From NCBI GenBank assembly GCA_036703985.1, contig DATNQN010000096.1, positions 1-64,000 of the forward strand: a DNA stretch of 64,000 bases, in the 5' to 3' direction. How positions within the stretch are numbered: the stretch's first letter is position 1; every line of letters starts with the position of its first letter. This document shows positions 1 through 8,337 of the stretch, in pieces. The position numbers and the translations under genes were made by a program. The DNA is from Leptolyngbyaceae cyanobacterium. Lineage in GTDB: Bacteria > Cyanobacteriota > Cyanobacteriia > Cyanobacteriales > Aerosakkonemataceae. Below the pieces are notes generated by a model. It saw only the letters and a list, made by a program, of their open reading frames with translations. It made no database searches and was not told where the DNA came from.

Positions 1-193
1 TCCTCGACACTCGGAAATATACAAATTAGATGCGATGCAAGCTTATGTTTAGCTAACTATCTGCTCTATTGTCCGCTTAGTGATGTAGCTTCGATTAATA
101 AATTGTGAGAGAAGGAGACTTAAATGCCCCTTTTTGAATTAATTTGCGATCGATCACCGAATTTAAGCGATCGCTAGAAGTTGCTTTGTTAAA

Positions 194-266
194 TCGGCAG
201 TGCAGGAGTTGAACCTGCCTAAGGCGAATTATGAGTTCGCTGCCTCAACCGCTCGGCCAACTGCCG
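194..266 (-). tRNA. trnI: tRNA-Ile(CAU), lysidine type
   Basis: The minus strand folds into a complete class I cloverleaf. The acceptor is CGGCAGT paired with ACTGCCG, the D arm is GCC/GGC, and the anticodon stem GCGAA/TTCGC holds loop CTCATAA (anticodon CAU). The variable loop has 5 nt and the T arm GCAGG-TTCAACT-CCTGC is canonical. Position 1 pairs with 72, so this is not the initiator. The D arm resembles plastid trnI-CAU, so I read it as tRNA-Ile2, which decodes AUA after TilS modification; elongator Met is the alternative. CCA is not encoded. Confidence 0.88.
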
Positions 267-502
267 TGAATTCCTCTACTAGTATAAGATATTTCTGTTA
301 AAATTAGCAGCCAGTTCACAAAATTAGGTTGCAATCTCGATCGAGAAGCAATCTAGCTTTTAATTCCTTGGGGTCAGTCCTGAACAAGCTGCACTTTGAT
401 TGTACGATCTCTAAGTCCAATTCGACAGCCCTTTATCTTAACTTAAGATAATAATCTTTGCCTAGTTCACACCAGAGAAATTAGCCTAGAACTGTAGCGA
501 TC

Positions 503-1195
503 ATGAAATTAAACTCAACTGTAGCCTTAACTTTAATTTTGCTAGTCCTCATGCTTGGGGCTGGCTTTGTCAGTGGAATGTGGGGATTTGCTTTAGGTTA
601 CGAAGCCCTCAAGGGTGTCAATCAACCCGATACTCGCCCCACCGCCAGAGGTAAGAATAATCAAGATACAGCACCCGGAACCCAAAAATTAGTTTTTTTA
701 AAAGAGGCAGACATTCTCAAGAGTGTCAGAGTTAGGATACAACAAGCCAATCAACAGAAGCAAACTAAAGCGCAAAATACTGACGAAGATAGCAACAACA
801 GCGCTAAATCAGTTGCAGAAACACAAAATTCTCCATCTAGCGTTGTTAATGCTGCGTTTCCGATTATCAGTCAAGATCGGGCCGTCACCTTAGCAATTCG
901 ATCAGTTCGTCAACAACCAGGTTCTTTACTACTGGATGTCAGTTTAAAAAACGAAGGTTCTCAAACCATAAAATTTCTTTATAGTTTTTTAGATGTTACC
1001 GATAACCAAGGACGCCCTTTAAGCGCTAGTGCGGAAGGCTTACCAGGAGAATTGCCACCTAACGGACAAACATTTTCCGGTACGGTCAGTATTCCTGCTA
1101 CTGTCCTAGATGGGACTGATAAAGTTTCTCTTACCTTAACCGATTATCCAGATCAGCAACTCAAACTGCAAACTGCTGGTATTCCAGTAAGATAA
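503..1195 (+). CDS. Membrane-anchored hypothetical protein
   Basis: I do not recognise a named family in this 230-residue protein. An N-terminal hydrophobic stretch (about residues 7-33, ending in a Gly-rich FALGYEAL segment) looks like a signal anchor or uncleaved signal peptide. It is followed by a Gln/Asn/Ser/Thr-rich linker (about 45-115). The C-terminal 110 residues look like a beta-sandwich, with hydrophobic strand patterns such as LLLDVSLKNEGSQ, similar in style to DUF4352-like extracytoplasmic modules. The ATG has no clear Shine-Dalgarno sequence. It is probably exported with the C-terminal domain outside the membrane. The downstream transporter gene starts about 100 nt further on in the same direction, so co-transcription is possible. 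Confidence 0.7.
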   Translation: MKLNSTVALTLILLVLMLGAGFVSGMWGFALGYEALKGVNQPDTRPTARGKNNQDTAPGTQKLVFLKEADILKSVRVRIQQANQQKQTKAQNTDEDSNNSAKSVAETQNSPSSVVNAAFPIISQDRAVTLAIRSVRQQPGSLLLDVSLKNEGSQTIKFLYSFLDVTDNQGRPLSASAEGLPGELPPNGQTFSGTVSIPATVLDGTDKVSLTLTDYPDQQLKLQTAGIPVR

Positions 1196-1302
1196 GTTAA
1201 AAATAATCAATAAAAAATTAAAGTATCGGGCAATGGAAGCGAGGAAATTATAATTAGTTGTACTCTTCCATTTCCCATTTCGATCGTATTTACCCTTCGA
1301 TC

Positions 1303-2817
1303 ATGATTGCCACCATTGTGGTTGTTTTGGCCAATAATCAGGGTTTAATTTCTCAAATTCCACCAAACGTAACTTGGCCAGACATGGTGCTACGCTTGTT
1401 GTCGGTTTTGCTTTTAATTGCGATCAATGCCTTTTTCGTGACTGCTGAATTTTCCATCGTTTCAGTTAGGCGATCGCGAATCAATCATTTGGTAGACTCT
1501 GGAGATGCTCCAGCCAAAACAGTCCAAAAACTGCAAGAAAGTATCGATCGTCTTTTGTCTACCACTCAGCTAGGTATTACCCTCTCTAGTTTGGCATTAG
1601 GCTGGATTGGTGAAAGTACGATGGCTGTTTTGGTAGCTAACTGGATGGCACATCTGCCGCTTCCTGCAAGTACGAACCAGCTAATTGCCCATACGTTAGC
1701 AATACCAGTAGCTTTTCTATTAGTTGCCTATTTGCAGATTATTTTAGGCGAACTTTGCCCGAAAACCGTTGCCATTCTTTATTCAGAACAAATAGCCCGA
1801 TTTTTAGGCCCACCGAGTTTAGCGATCGCGCGTTTTTTCAACCCTTTCATTTGGATTTTAAATCAATCCACCCGTTTGCTATTGCGCTTAGTCGGCATTC
1901 GCTACAGCGGACAAGGCTGGAAACCACCAGTTACCCCGGAAGAATTACAGCGGATCATCACTACTTCCACCGAATCAACTGGATTAGAAGCAGAAGAAAG
2001 AGAACTACTCAGAAACGTCTTTGAATTTGGCGACGTTTCGGCTGGAGAAGTCATGGTACCGCGCACCAGCATAATAGCGATTCCCTGCAACGCTACCTTT
2101 CAATTGCTGCTAGAAGAAGTTGCTGCGTCCGGTCATTCCCGCTACCCCGTAACCGGAGAATCATTAGATGATATTCGCGGTTTTATTAACTTTATCGAAT
2201 TAGCCCAGCCTTTAGCTGAAGGTAACCTTTCCCTCGAAACGCCTATCCAACCTTGGATTCGTCCGGTGAGGTTCGTACCGGAATATACTCCCTTGAGCGA
2301 ACTTTTGCCAGTGATGCAGCGATCGCAATTAGCCATTGTCATGGTAGTAGATGAGTTCGGCGGTACGGCAGGATTGGTTACCCTTAACGATTTGATCGCT
2401 GAAATCATCGGTGACACCGGCGAACCAGACAACACGGAAGAACTAATCGTTCAAAGTTTGGACGATCAAACATTTTTAGTGCAAGCTCAAATCAACGTAG
2501 AAGAACTCAACGAAATTTTGGATTTTAATTTACCACTTACCAACGAATATCAAACTCTGGGCGGTTTTATTCTTTACGAACTTCAAAAAATCCCTGCTGC
2601 CGGGGAAGCTTTGAAATACCAAAATTTAGAACTAACCGTTATTTCTATTGAAGGGCCTCGCTTGCACCAAATTCAAATTCGCCGCTTAGATCCCAATTCA
2701 GATAATCTTCAAAAATCAAATAGTTTGGAAACTTTAGAAAACCAAACAAATGGCATCGGCAATGCTTATAAGGCGGAAAATTATTTATTCAAATCTAACT
2801 TAGATTCCGATAGATAA
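1303..2817 (+). CDS. CNNM/HlyC-CorC family membrane transporter
   Basis: This belongs to the hemolysin-C/CorC or CNNM-like family, linked to Mg2+/Co2+ efflux or homeostasis. Reading from the ATG, an N-terminal DUF21 transmembrane region (about 20-205) contains the typical NAFFVTAEFSIVSVRRSR segment and SLALGWIGE. Two CBS domains follow (about 240-355, with GEVMVPRT and VDEFGGTAGLVTLNDL). A C-terminal CorC_HlyC domain (about 370-460) contains EYQTLGGFILYELQKIP. The open frame extends upstream to a TTG at 1258, but the ATG at 1303 is the more natural start; another in-frame ATG at 1384 begins just before the first helix. The Asn/Ser-rich tail after residue 465 is not conserved-looking. Confidence 0.88.
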   Translation: MIATIVVVLANNQGLISQIPPNVTWPDMVLRLLSVLLLIAINAFFVTAEFSIVSVRRSRINHLVDSGDAPAKTVQKLQESIDRLLSTTQLGITLSSLALGWIGESTMAVLVANWMAHLPLPASTNQLIAHTLAIPVAFLLVAYLQIILGELCPKTVAILYSEQIARFLGPPSLAIARFFNPFIWILNQSTRLLLRLVGIRYSGQGWKPPVTPEELQRIITTSTESTGLEAEERELLRNVFEFGDVSAGEVMVPRTSIIAIPCNATFQLLLEEVAASGHSRYPVTGESLDDIRGFINFIELAQPLAEGNLSLETPIQPWIRPVRFVPEYTPLSELLPVMQRSQLAIVMVVDEFGGTAGLVTLNDLIAEIIGDTGEPDNTEELIVQSLDDQTFLVQAQINVEELNEILDFNLPLTNEYQTLGGFILYELQKIPAAGEALKYQNLELTVISIEGPRLHQIQIRRLDPNSDNLQKSNSLETLENQTNGIGNAYKAENYLFKSNLDSDR

Positions 2818-2982
2818 ATCAACGACGTTACGCAATTTTGGGCTGAAAATATAACAAATTAACAATGAGTTTGTAACATTTATATATTGGTTCACTCAAG
2901 CATTGTTAGATTTACTATTTTGAAATTACAAAGATTAGCAAAAACGTAAAAATAAATTGATAGAAAATAAAAAAGATGGGCA

Positions 2983-3678
2983 TTAAGCATTAGAATGCAA
3001 ATTGCGATAAATCAACGGATCTTTTAATCCTAACTCTTCAAAAGCTGCCAACCGCAACTTACAAGAATCGCAAACACCACAAGCTAATTCTTCACCTGCA
3101 TAACAAGACCAAGTTTCTTCCCAAGGTACGCCCAAGCTATTTCCTAGTTGAATGATGTCCGTTTTTCTCAAATTAATCAAAGGCGAGATAATCTCGATCG
3201 CGTTCCCTTCTCGCCCCTGCTTAGTTCCCAGCCGAAAAACTTGCTGCATCGCTTGGATATAATCAGGACGGCAATCGGGATAACCAGAATAATCCAAAGC
3301 ATTGACCCCAATATAAACTCGCTCGGCAGCGATCGCTTCGGCATAAGCCAGTGCAAAACTCAAAAAAATCGTATTTCTAGCGGGGACATAAGTAATCGGT
3401 ATATTTTCGCTCATCTGAGCCACAGAGCGATCGCTTGGCAAATTAATTTTGGTATCCGTCAACGCAGATCCGCCCCAAATAGTTAAGTCAAACTTAACTA
3501 TTTGGTGTTCGATGACACCAGCACGCTGAGCGATCGCTTTTGCTGCTGCCAATTCACGACGATGACGTTGCTGGTAATCAAACGAAAGCGCGTAACACTC
3601 GCAATTGCTAGCTTTAGCTTGATAAAGAACCGTTGACGAGTCCAATCCCCCAGAAAGTAAAACTACCGCTTTCACCAC
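2983..3678 (-). CDS. queC: 7-cyano-7-deazaguanine synthase QueC
   Basis: QueC converts 7-carboxy-7-deazaguanine to preQ0 with ATP and ammonia, in the queuosine/7-deazaguanine pathway. The 231-residue length is typical. The PP-loop SGGLDSST lies at residues 9-16. The zinc-binding cysteine cluster CYAGEELACGVCDSCKLR sits near the C-terminus, and NTIFLSFALAYAEA and IGVNALDYSGYPDCRP are recognisable family blocks. The ATG starts immediately upstream of the P-loop, leaving no room for an alternative. It stands alone, divergent from the oxidoreductase to its right. No other queuosine genes are nearby, and I see no preQ1 riboswitch in its leader. Confidence 0.95.
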   Translation of the reverse strand: MVKAVVLLSGGLDSSTVLYQAKASNCECYALSFDYQQRHRRELAAAKAIAQRAGVIEHQIVKFDLTIWGGSALTDTKINLPSDRSVAQMSENIPITYVPARNTIFLSFALAYAEAIAAERVYIGVNALDYSGYPDCRPDYIQAMQQVFRLGTKQGREGNAIEIISPLINLRKTDIIQLGNSLGVPWEETWSCYAGEELACGVCDSCKLRLAAFEELGLKDPLIYRNLHSNA

Positions 3679-3959
3679 CTTCTCCCCGTATTGCTTTACC
3701 GAAAACAGACACCGTAAACGCTAATGCTGAGTTACCTTTACTACAAAAAGCCCTTTTCATCAACTAATTGTGTGTAGGAACTTAAACTCTACTTATAAAT
3801 TCTTAATCAATCAAGACACTATGCTACCATCTGGATGGTTTTGACTGCTGTTCAGGACAAAGCAACCGTGAAGAATATTTACGGTCAAAGCTGACAATTA
3901 TAGCTGTTATTGCTTTGCCCGTACAGAGAAAACCCAGTGTGGTGGAGGAGCATAACAGA

Positions 3960-5033
3960 GTGCAAGATAGCATCTCAGTCCGATTTGCGAACGCTTACCT
4001 GCAACGTAATCAACCAGAACCGTTGCGGATTGGGGTCATCGGCGTGGGTAACATGGGACAACACCATACCCGCGTTCTCAGTTTACTCAAGGATGTCGAA
4101 CTCGTAGGAGTCGCCGATATTAACGTCGAGCGCGGTCTGGATACTGCCAGTAAATATCGAGTTCGCTTTTTTGAAGATTATCGCGACCTGCTCCCCCATG
4201 TGGAGGCGGTCTGCGTTGCAGTACCGACCCGCCTGCATCATTCAGTTGGCATGACCTGTTTGCAATCAGGAGTTCACGTTCTGATTGAAAAACCGATCGC
4301 TGCCAGCATTACCGAAGCGGAATCTCTAGTAAATGCAGCAGCAGAGTCAGGCTGTATTTTACAAGTGGGCCACATCGAACGCTTCAACCCAGCCTTTCAG
4401 GAACTCAGCAAAGTGCTGAAAACCGAAGAATTGCTGGCATTAGAAGCCCATCGGATGAGTCCTTATTCTCATCGGGCTAACGATGTTTCCGTGGTCTTGG
4501 ATTTAATGATCCACGACATAGACCTGCTGCTGGAATTGGCAGCCGCCCCAGTAGTTAAATTAACCGCCAGTGGCTCTCGTGCCTCTGACTCAGGTTATTT
4601 AGACTACGTAACGGCTACTCTAGGCTTTGCCAACGGCATAGTCGCTACTCTGACTGCCAGCAAAGTTACTCACCGTAAAATCCGCCGAATTGCCGCTCAT
4701 TGTAAGAATTCTCTGACAGAAGCAGATTTTCTAAACAATGAAATTCTCATTCATCGGCAAACGACGGCCAATTACATGACCGATTACGGTCAAGTACTTT
4801 ATCGGCAAGATGGCTTGATTGAAAAGGTCTACACCAGCAATATCGAACCCCTCCACGCCGAATTGGAACATTTTGTCAATTGCGTGCGGGGTGGAAATCA
4901 ACCTTCTGTTGGTGGAGAACAAGCTCTCAAGGCTCTCCGGTTAGCCAGTTTAATCGAACAGATTGCCCTTGATGGTCAGGTTTGGAACCAGCGAGACTTG
5001 GAGTACGTAAATCATTCGATTCTCCAGGTTTAA
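3960..5033 (+). CDS. Gfo/Idh/MocA family oxidoreductase
   Basis: This is an NAD(P)-dependent sugar-type dehydrogenase of unknown substrate. The Rossmann motif GVIGVGNMGQHHTRVL lies near the N-terminus. The hallmark EKP motif is present (VHVLIEKPIAAS), and the C-terminal alpha/beta domain has GHIERFNPAF and DLMIHDIDLLLEL. The frame is open back to a TTG at 3915. I prefer the GTG at 3960, because GGAGGAG at 3944-3950 lies 9 nt before it, giving 357 residues. A second family member is encoded at 26591-27655 with only general similarity. No sugar-nucleotide genes flank it, so the substrate cannot be inferred. Confidence 0.88.
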   Translation: MQDSISVRFANAYLQRNQPEPLRIGVIGVGNMGQHHTRVLSLLKDVELVGVADINVERGLDTASKYRVRFFEDYRDLLPHVEAVCVAVPTRLHHSVGMTCLQSGVHVLIEKPIAASITEAESLVNAAAESGCILQVGHIERFNPAFQELSKVLKTEELLALEAHRMSPYSHRANDVSVVLDLMIHDIDLLLELAAAPVVKLTASGSRASDSGYLDYVTATLGFANGIVATLTASKVTHRKIRRIAAHCKNSLTEADFLNNEILIHRQTTANYMTDYGQVLYRQDGLIEKVYTSNIEPLHAELEHFVNCVRGGNQPSVGGEQALKALRLASLIEQIALDGQVWNQRDLEYVNHSILQV

Positions 5034-5092
5034 TACAAATTCCGATCGACAAATTTCAGCTTTCAGCAGGAAAAAATCATCCGACTACCTAT

Positions 5093-6037
5093 CTAAAATT
5101 TGAAATCTAAAATCCTCTGAGTGATAATTTCACTGACTAGCTGATTCCCTTGGGGGCTGAGGTGAATATGGTCTCTGTATAATGTTTCCGGCTGCTGAAC
5201 TGAGTTAAACAGCCCCAAAAAATCCACATACGCTATTTGCTGGCTTTCGGTAAACTCCCTTAGTCGCTGACGTTCTTTGATTTCGTAGTCGCGAGGACCG
5301 GGATTGCCTATTTCCCGTTTTAAGGGAGTCATCGCCAGCAAAAAATTACTATTGGTTTGCCGAACTAGATCTCGTATTTGTTCGATAGCTGCTAAGTTGC
5401 GACTGACAAGATCCGTTTCGGTCTGATTCCCCGTTAGATTTTCTGTTGTCTGGTTTTTAGATAAATAACGGCTAAAAAATTCGGCTATTCCCAAGGGAGG
5501 TTTGCGATCGGGATAATTGCGATCGCGTCCCACTGGCATAGAAGTTGGTGCAGCAGCAAACAAATCATCTGTATTGATCAGCAGTATCACCACCTGCGCC
5601 TGGAAAGTACCAAACTTCTGTAAATAAGCTAATTCATTACGCGGGCCCCAAGAATTAGCCGAAGCATTGAGAACTTCGATTTGCTGGAACTTCTTGCCAA
5701 CAAAAGTCGATTTGAGCCAAGCGGCGATCTTTTGTGAAATAATCTCGGATTGATCGGTCCACCAACCCCCATTGGCAATCGAGTCACCCAATAATAAAAC
5801 CCTTAGAGTAGAGGGAGAACGCTCCGGCGCGATCGTTTTTCCCCGCATCGAGTACTGATTGATTTCGATGAAATTGCCAAATCGACGAGTACGCTGATTG
5901 GGAGCAAGCAAATAACCGATCTGCTCGTCAGCAATATAAATTAAAGGATTGCCGAAACCTACTAAAAAACGCAATCCAAGTTCTAATAACAGCAATAAAC
6001 CGATCGCAACTGCCAAGACAATCAAACTTACTTTCAC
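5093..6037 (-). CDS. SGNH/GDSL hydrolase-like membrane-anchored protein
   Basis: The 314-residue protein has an N-terminal transmembrane anchor (about residues 2-25) and an SGNH-hydrolase fold. Block I is LLLGDSIANGG with the catalytic Ser, an Asn-containing block is LNASANSWGPRNEL, and the C-terminal catalytic pair is DHIHLSPQGNQL (Asp and His two residues apart). The domain is therefore probably extracytoplasmic and could be an esterase or an acetyl-transfer partner acting on cell-wall or exported polysaccharide. That role is inference. The gene is convergent with the oxidoreductase upstream in the window; about 440 bp separate its start from the riboswitch unit. Confidence 0.8.
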   Translation of the reverse strand: MKVSLIVLAVAIGLLLLLELGLRFLVGFGNPLIYIADEQIGYLLAPNQRTRRFGNFIEINQYSMRGKTIAPERSPSTLRVLLLGDSIANGGWWTDQSEIISQKIAAWLKSTFVGKKFQQIEVLNASANSWGPRNELAYLQKFGTFQAQVVILLINTDDLFAAAPTSMPVGRDRNYPDRKPPLGIAEFFSRYLSKNQTTENLTGNQTETDLVSRNLAAIEQIRDLVRQTNSNFLLAMTPLKREIGNPGPRDYEIKERQRLREFTESQQIAYVDFLGLFNSVQQPETLYRDHIHLSPQGNQLVSEIITQRILDFKF

Positions 6038-6273
6038 TAACGATCTCCCGATCTAGACTGGCTTTCATTTTTATAGCTTCTCCTTCTAGGCAGCCGCTTT
6101 AACTCACCGAAAAATTGCATATCTCAGTGAGTTTCCCTAAAGAGAACATCAAGAATATGAAAATTGTCGTAATGAAATGTAACCAACAAGAAGCGATTTC
6201 ACCCCTTAAGATCGTGGACGACGGTCGCAAAAGATCGCTAACCTAGACTTAGAAACCTTTACTTTCTGATTTA

Positions 6274-6279
6274 TATACT
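6274..6279 (+). promoter_or_regulatory. Possible -10 box of the riboswitch unit
   Basis: TATACT lies about 25 nt before the first riboswitch base and would place transcription start near 6286. No convincing -35 hexamer is visible, so this is a weak call based on position and sequence only. Confidence 0.3.
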
Positions 6280-6300
6280 GTGGGACACACAGAAATTTAC

Positions 6301-6396
6301 GCTTGGGGAGTAGTCCATCAGAGTGCTTGCTGTAAAAGGTGTAGTCGGACTAGACATGAAAATGTAAGACCTCGCATCGGCATTGCCGATAGAGGC
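6301..6396 (+). promoter_or_regulatory. yybP-ykoY-like (Mn2+) riboswitch
   Basis: The sequence carries the signature of the yybP-ykoY manganese riboswitch. GGGGAGTAG is at 6305-6313 and the helix TAGTCC/GGACTA pairs 6311-6316 with 6347-6352. Then comes the hairpin ACAT-GAAA-ATGT at 6354-6365, followed directly by AAGACCT at 6366-6372. The order GGGGAGUAG, GACAU..AUGU, AAGACCU matches my recollection of the Lactococcus aptamer. A strong alternative hairpin (CCTC..ATCGGC/GCCGAT..GAGG, 6370-6395) overlaps the 3' strand of helix P1 and could be the switching element; P1 itself looks weak. It faces the 46-codon ORF at 6478. Confidence 0.75.
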
Positions 6397-6445
6397 AAAA
6401 TTCAGCCCAAGAATCACCGTCTTAAAGTGCGGTGAATGTCAATGC

Positions 6446-6477
6446 AGCGCTAAGTATGGAGGGAATGATAGAGCGCT
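6446..6477 (+). promoter_or_regulatory. Hairpin presenting the ribosome-binding site
   Basis: AGCGCT at 6446-6451 and again at 6472-6477 is self-complementary. The two copies can therefore pair, placing GGAGGG (6458-6463) in the loop and the ATG (6478) directly at the stem base. The ribosome-binding purine run lies 14 nt from the ATG in linear sequence, longer than usual; folding would bring them together. This could be the translational output of the riboswitch, which is inference. Confidence 0.45.
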
Positions 6478-6618
6478 ATGACCGACTTAAACCGTGGCAT
6501 CATGAAATTTGAGGGAGCCGATAGCCCAAAAGCTATTCTTATTTCCTCTTTACTAGTACTCGGTGGTATAGCCGTTCTCCTTTGGTGGGGTTTCCATTCT
6601 GCCTACACCATTCACTAA
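6478..6618 (+). CDS. 46-residue single-pass membrane protein
   Basis: The ORF encodes 46 residues. A polar N-terminus (about 1-18, with FEGADSPKA) is followed by a hydrophobic helix (about 19-39, ILISSLLVLGGIAVLLWWGF) and a short His-containing tail, HSAYTIH. It has the size and shape of a small photosystem or transporter-accessory subunit, but I cannot match it to a named one. An internal ATG at residue 9 is a possible alternative start. It sits between a Mn2+-type riboswitch and a strong terminator, so it appears to be the main or only product of that transcript. Coding potential is inferred from the hydrophobic helix and context. Confidence 0.6.
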   Translation: MTDLNRGIMKFEGADSPKAILISSLLVLGGIAVLLWWGFHSAYTIH

Positions 6619-6670
6619 ATTTTATTGAAAAAAGCCCCATCTACTTAATTTTTGGGGATTTTAAACCAGA

Positions 6671-6714
6671 AATGAGGATAGGGTAATAAATATTCTACCC
6701 TACCCTCATTTTTA
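6671..6714 (+). terminator. Intrinsic terminator after the 46-codon ORF
   Basis: A 15-bp stem with one A.C mismatch pairs 6671-6685 (AATGAGGATAGGGTA) with 6696-6710 (TACCCTACCCTCATT) across a 10-nt loop, followed by a T run. It isolates the riboswitch unit from the malic enzyme gene that starts 143 nt later. Confidence 0.8.
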
Positions 6715-6856
6715 ATCTTTGTAATTAGTGTGACTCAGCACAATCAAATAGCTGTTGTTAATCTACGCTAAATAGATCGATCGTAATGGAAAATATTAAT
6801 TCTCTAGGTAACGATCCGCGCTTCGCAAACATTAAACAAATCAAAACAACAGCAGC

Positions 6857-8248
6857 ATGGCAACCTTAACGCCCAATTCATCTTTTAGCGTCACTATTCG
6901 ATTGGAATTACCCAACCGCGCCGGGATGTTAGCCAATGTAACCCAAGCGATCGCATCGGTTGGCGGCAACCTCGGTCAGATTAATTTAATCGAACAAACG
7001 CGCCAGATCTCGATTCGAGAAATTAGTATTGATGCGGCGAGCAGCGACCACGCCGAGCAAATAGTCCAAGCAGTCAAAGCCGTCCCGGAAATCAAAATCA
7101 TCGAGATTTACGATCGCACCTTTAACCTGCACCGAGGCGGAAAAATCACCGTCAACAGCAAAATTCCCCTCAAAAGTCAAGCCGATTTAGCAATGGCTTA
7201 CACTCCCGGAGTAGGTCGCATTTGTACTGCGATCGCCCAAGACCCAGGCCAAGTACACACCCTCACCATCAAACAAAACACCGTCGCCATCGTCACCGAT
7301 GGCAGCGCCGTATTGGGATTAGGTAACCTTGGCCCCTACGGAGGATTGCCAGTCATGGAAGGCAAAGCCATGCTCTTTAAAGAATTTGCTGGAATTGACG
7401 CCTTTCCCATTTGTCTGGCAACTCAAGACACCGACGAAATCGTTCGCACCGTCAAAAACATCGCCCCCGTCTTCGGCGGCATCAATTTAGAAGACATCGC
7501 CGCACCCCGTTGTTTTGAAATCGAACAACGGCTTAGAGAAGAACTAGATATTCCCGTATTTCACGACGACCAACACGGCACCGCGATCGTTACCTTAGCC
7601 GCCCTACTCAACGCCCTCAAATTAGTTAAAAAATCTATCTCGGAAGTCCGCATCGTCATCAATGGTGCGGGTGCGGCAGGGGTAGCAGTGGCTCGTCTAC
7701 TGCGAAAAGCCGGTGCAGAAACCATTTGGATCTGCGACACCAAAGGAATTATTTCCCTTTCTCGGACTGACTTGACCGAGCAAAAGCGAGAATTTGCCGT
7801 CAAAGCACAAGGTTCCCTGGCAGGCGCACTACAAGGTGCTGACGTATTTATCGGTCTGAGCGTACCGGGAGTGTTGACAGTGGAAATGGTGCGATCGATG
7901 GCCAAAGATCCGATCGTCTTCGCAATGGCAAATCCCATCCCCGAAATTCAACCAGAATTAGTCGGCTCAGATGTCGCGGTAATGGCCACCGGACGCAGCG
8001 ACTATCCCAATCAAATCAACAACGTTTTAGCCTTCCCAGGCGTATTTCGCGGCGCTTTAGACTGTCGCGCCTCCACCATCACCACCACTATGTACCTGGA
8101 AGCTGCTTACGCCATTGCCAATCTAATTAACCCTTCCGACTTAAACAAGGACTTTATCATTCCTTCTGTTTTTGATAAGCGAGTTTCCATTGCCGTTGCC
8201 GCTGCCGTTCAACAAGCAGCCCGTCAAGAAGGGATCGCCCGTAGTTAG
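6857..8248 (+). CDS. ACT-domain malic enzyme
   Basis: Malic enzyme catalyses oxidative decarboxylation of malate to pyruvate with reduction of NAD(P), using Mn2+ or Mg2+. The 463-residue protein has an N-terminal ACT domain (about 10-85, LELPNRAGMLANVTQAI), an arrangement common in cyanobacterial enzymes. The malic N-domain follows (MAYTPGVGRIC near residue 113; GNLGPYGGLPVMEGKAML). Metal-site residues appear in EDIAAPRCFEIE and FHDDQHGTA (about 235). The NAD-binding domain begins at INGAGAAGVAVARLL (about 268). The ACT domain suggests allosteric control by an amino acid or related ligand. No clear Shine-Dalgarno sequence precedes the ATG. Cofactor preference cannot be read from the sequence. 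Confidence 0.92.
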   Translation: MATLTPNSSFSVTIRLELPNRAGMLANVTQAIASVGGNLGQINLIEQTRQISIREISIDAASSDHAEQIVQAVKAVPEIKIIEIYDRTFNLHRGGKITVNSKIPLKSQADLAMAYTPGVGRICTAIAQDPGQVHTLTIKQNTVAIVTDGSAVLGLGNLGPYGGLPVMEGKAMLFKEFAGIDAFPICLATQDTDEIVRTVKNIAPVFGGINLEDIAAPRCFEIEQRLREELDIPVFHDDQHGTAIVTLAALLNALKLVKKSISEVRIVINGAGAAGVAVARLLRKAGAETIWICDTKGIISLSRTDLTEQKREFAVKAQGSLAGALQGADVFIGLSVPGVLTVEMVRSMAKDPIVFAMANPIPEIQPELVGSDVAVMATGRSDYPNQINNVLAFPGVFRGALDCRASTITTTMYLEAAYAIANLINPSDLNKDFIIPSVFDKRVSIAVAAAVQQAARQEGIARS

Positions 8249-8250
8249 AC

Positions 8251-8331
8251 GAGAAAAGAGGCAGGGGACATAGAGCAAGCGAAAATATATTATTGATAAT
8301 TCGCTAACTTTTTTCCCCTTTCTCTTTTCTC
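8251..8331 (+). repeat. Nested 81-bp palindrome
   Basis: Outer arms GAGAAAAGAG (8251-8260) and CTCTTTTCTC (8322-8331) are perfectly complementary. Inner pairs AGGGGA/TCCCC and AAGCGAA/TTCGCT extend the fold. It begins just after the malic enzyme stop codon and ends 6 nt before homology of the truncated protease relic begins, so it marks the truncation point. It may also act as a terminator. Confidence 0.7.
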
Positions 8332-8337
8332 AAAACG

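Noticed and set aside
194-266. Initiator tRNA-fMet
   Set aside because: Base 1 pairs with base 72, whereas the initiator has a C1-A72 mismatch, and the D arm is of the Ile2 type.
6465-6512. 15-codon ORF overlapping the 46-codon ORF
   Set aside because: The ATG is only 1 nt after GGAGGG, too close for initiation, and the peptide is not hydrophobic or conserved-looking.
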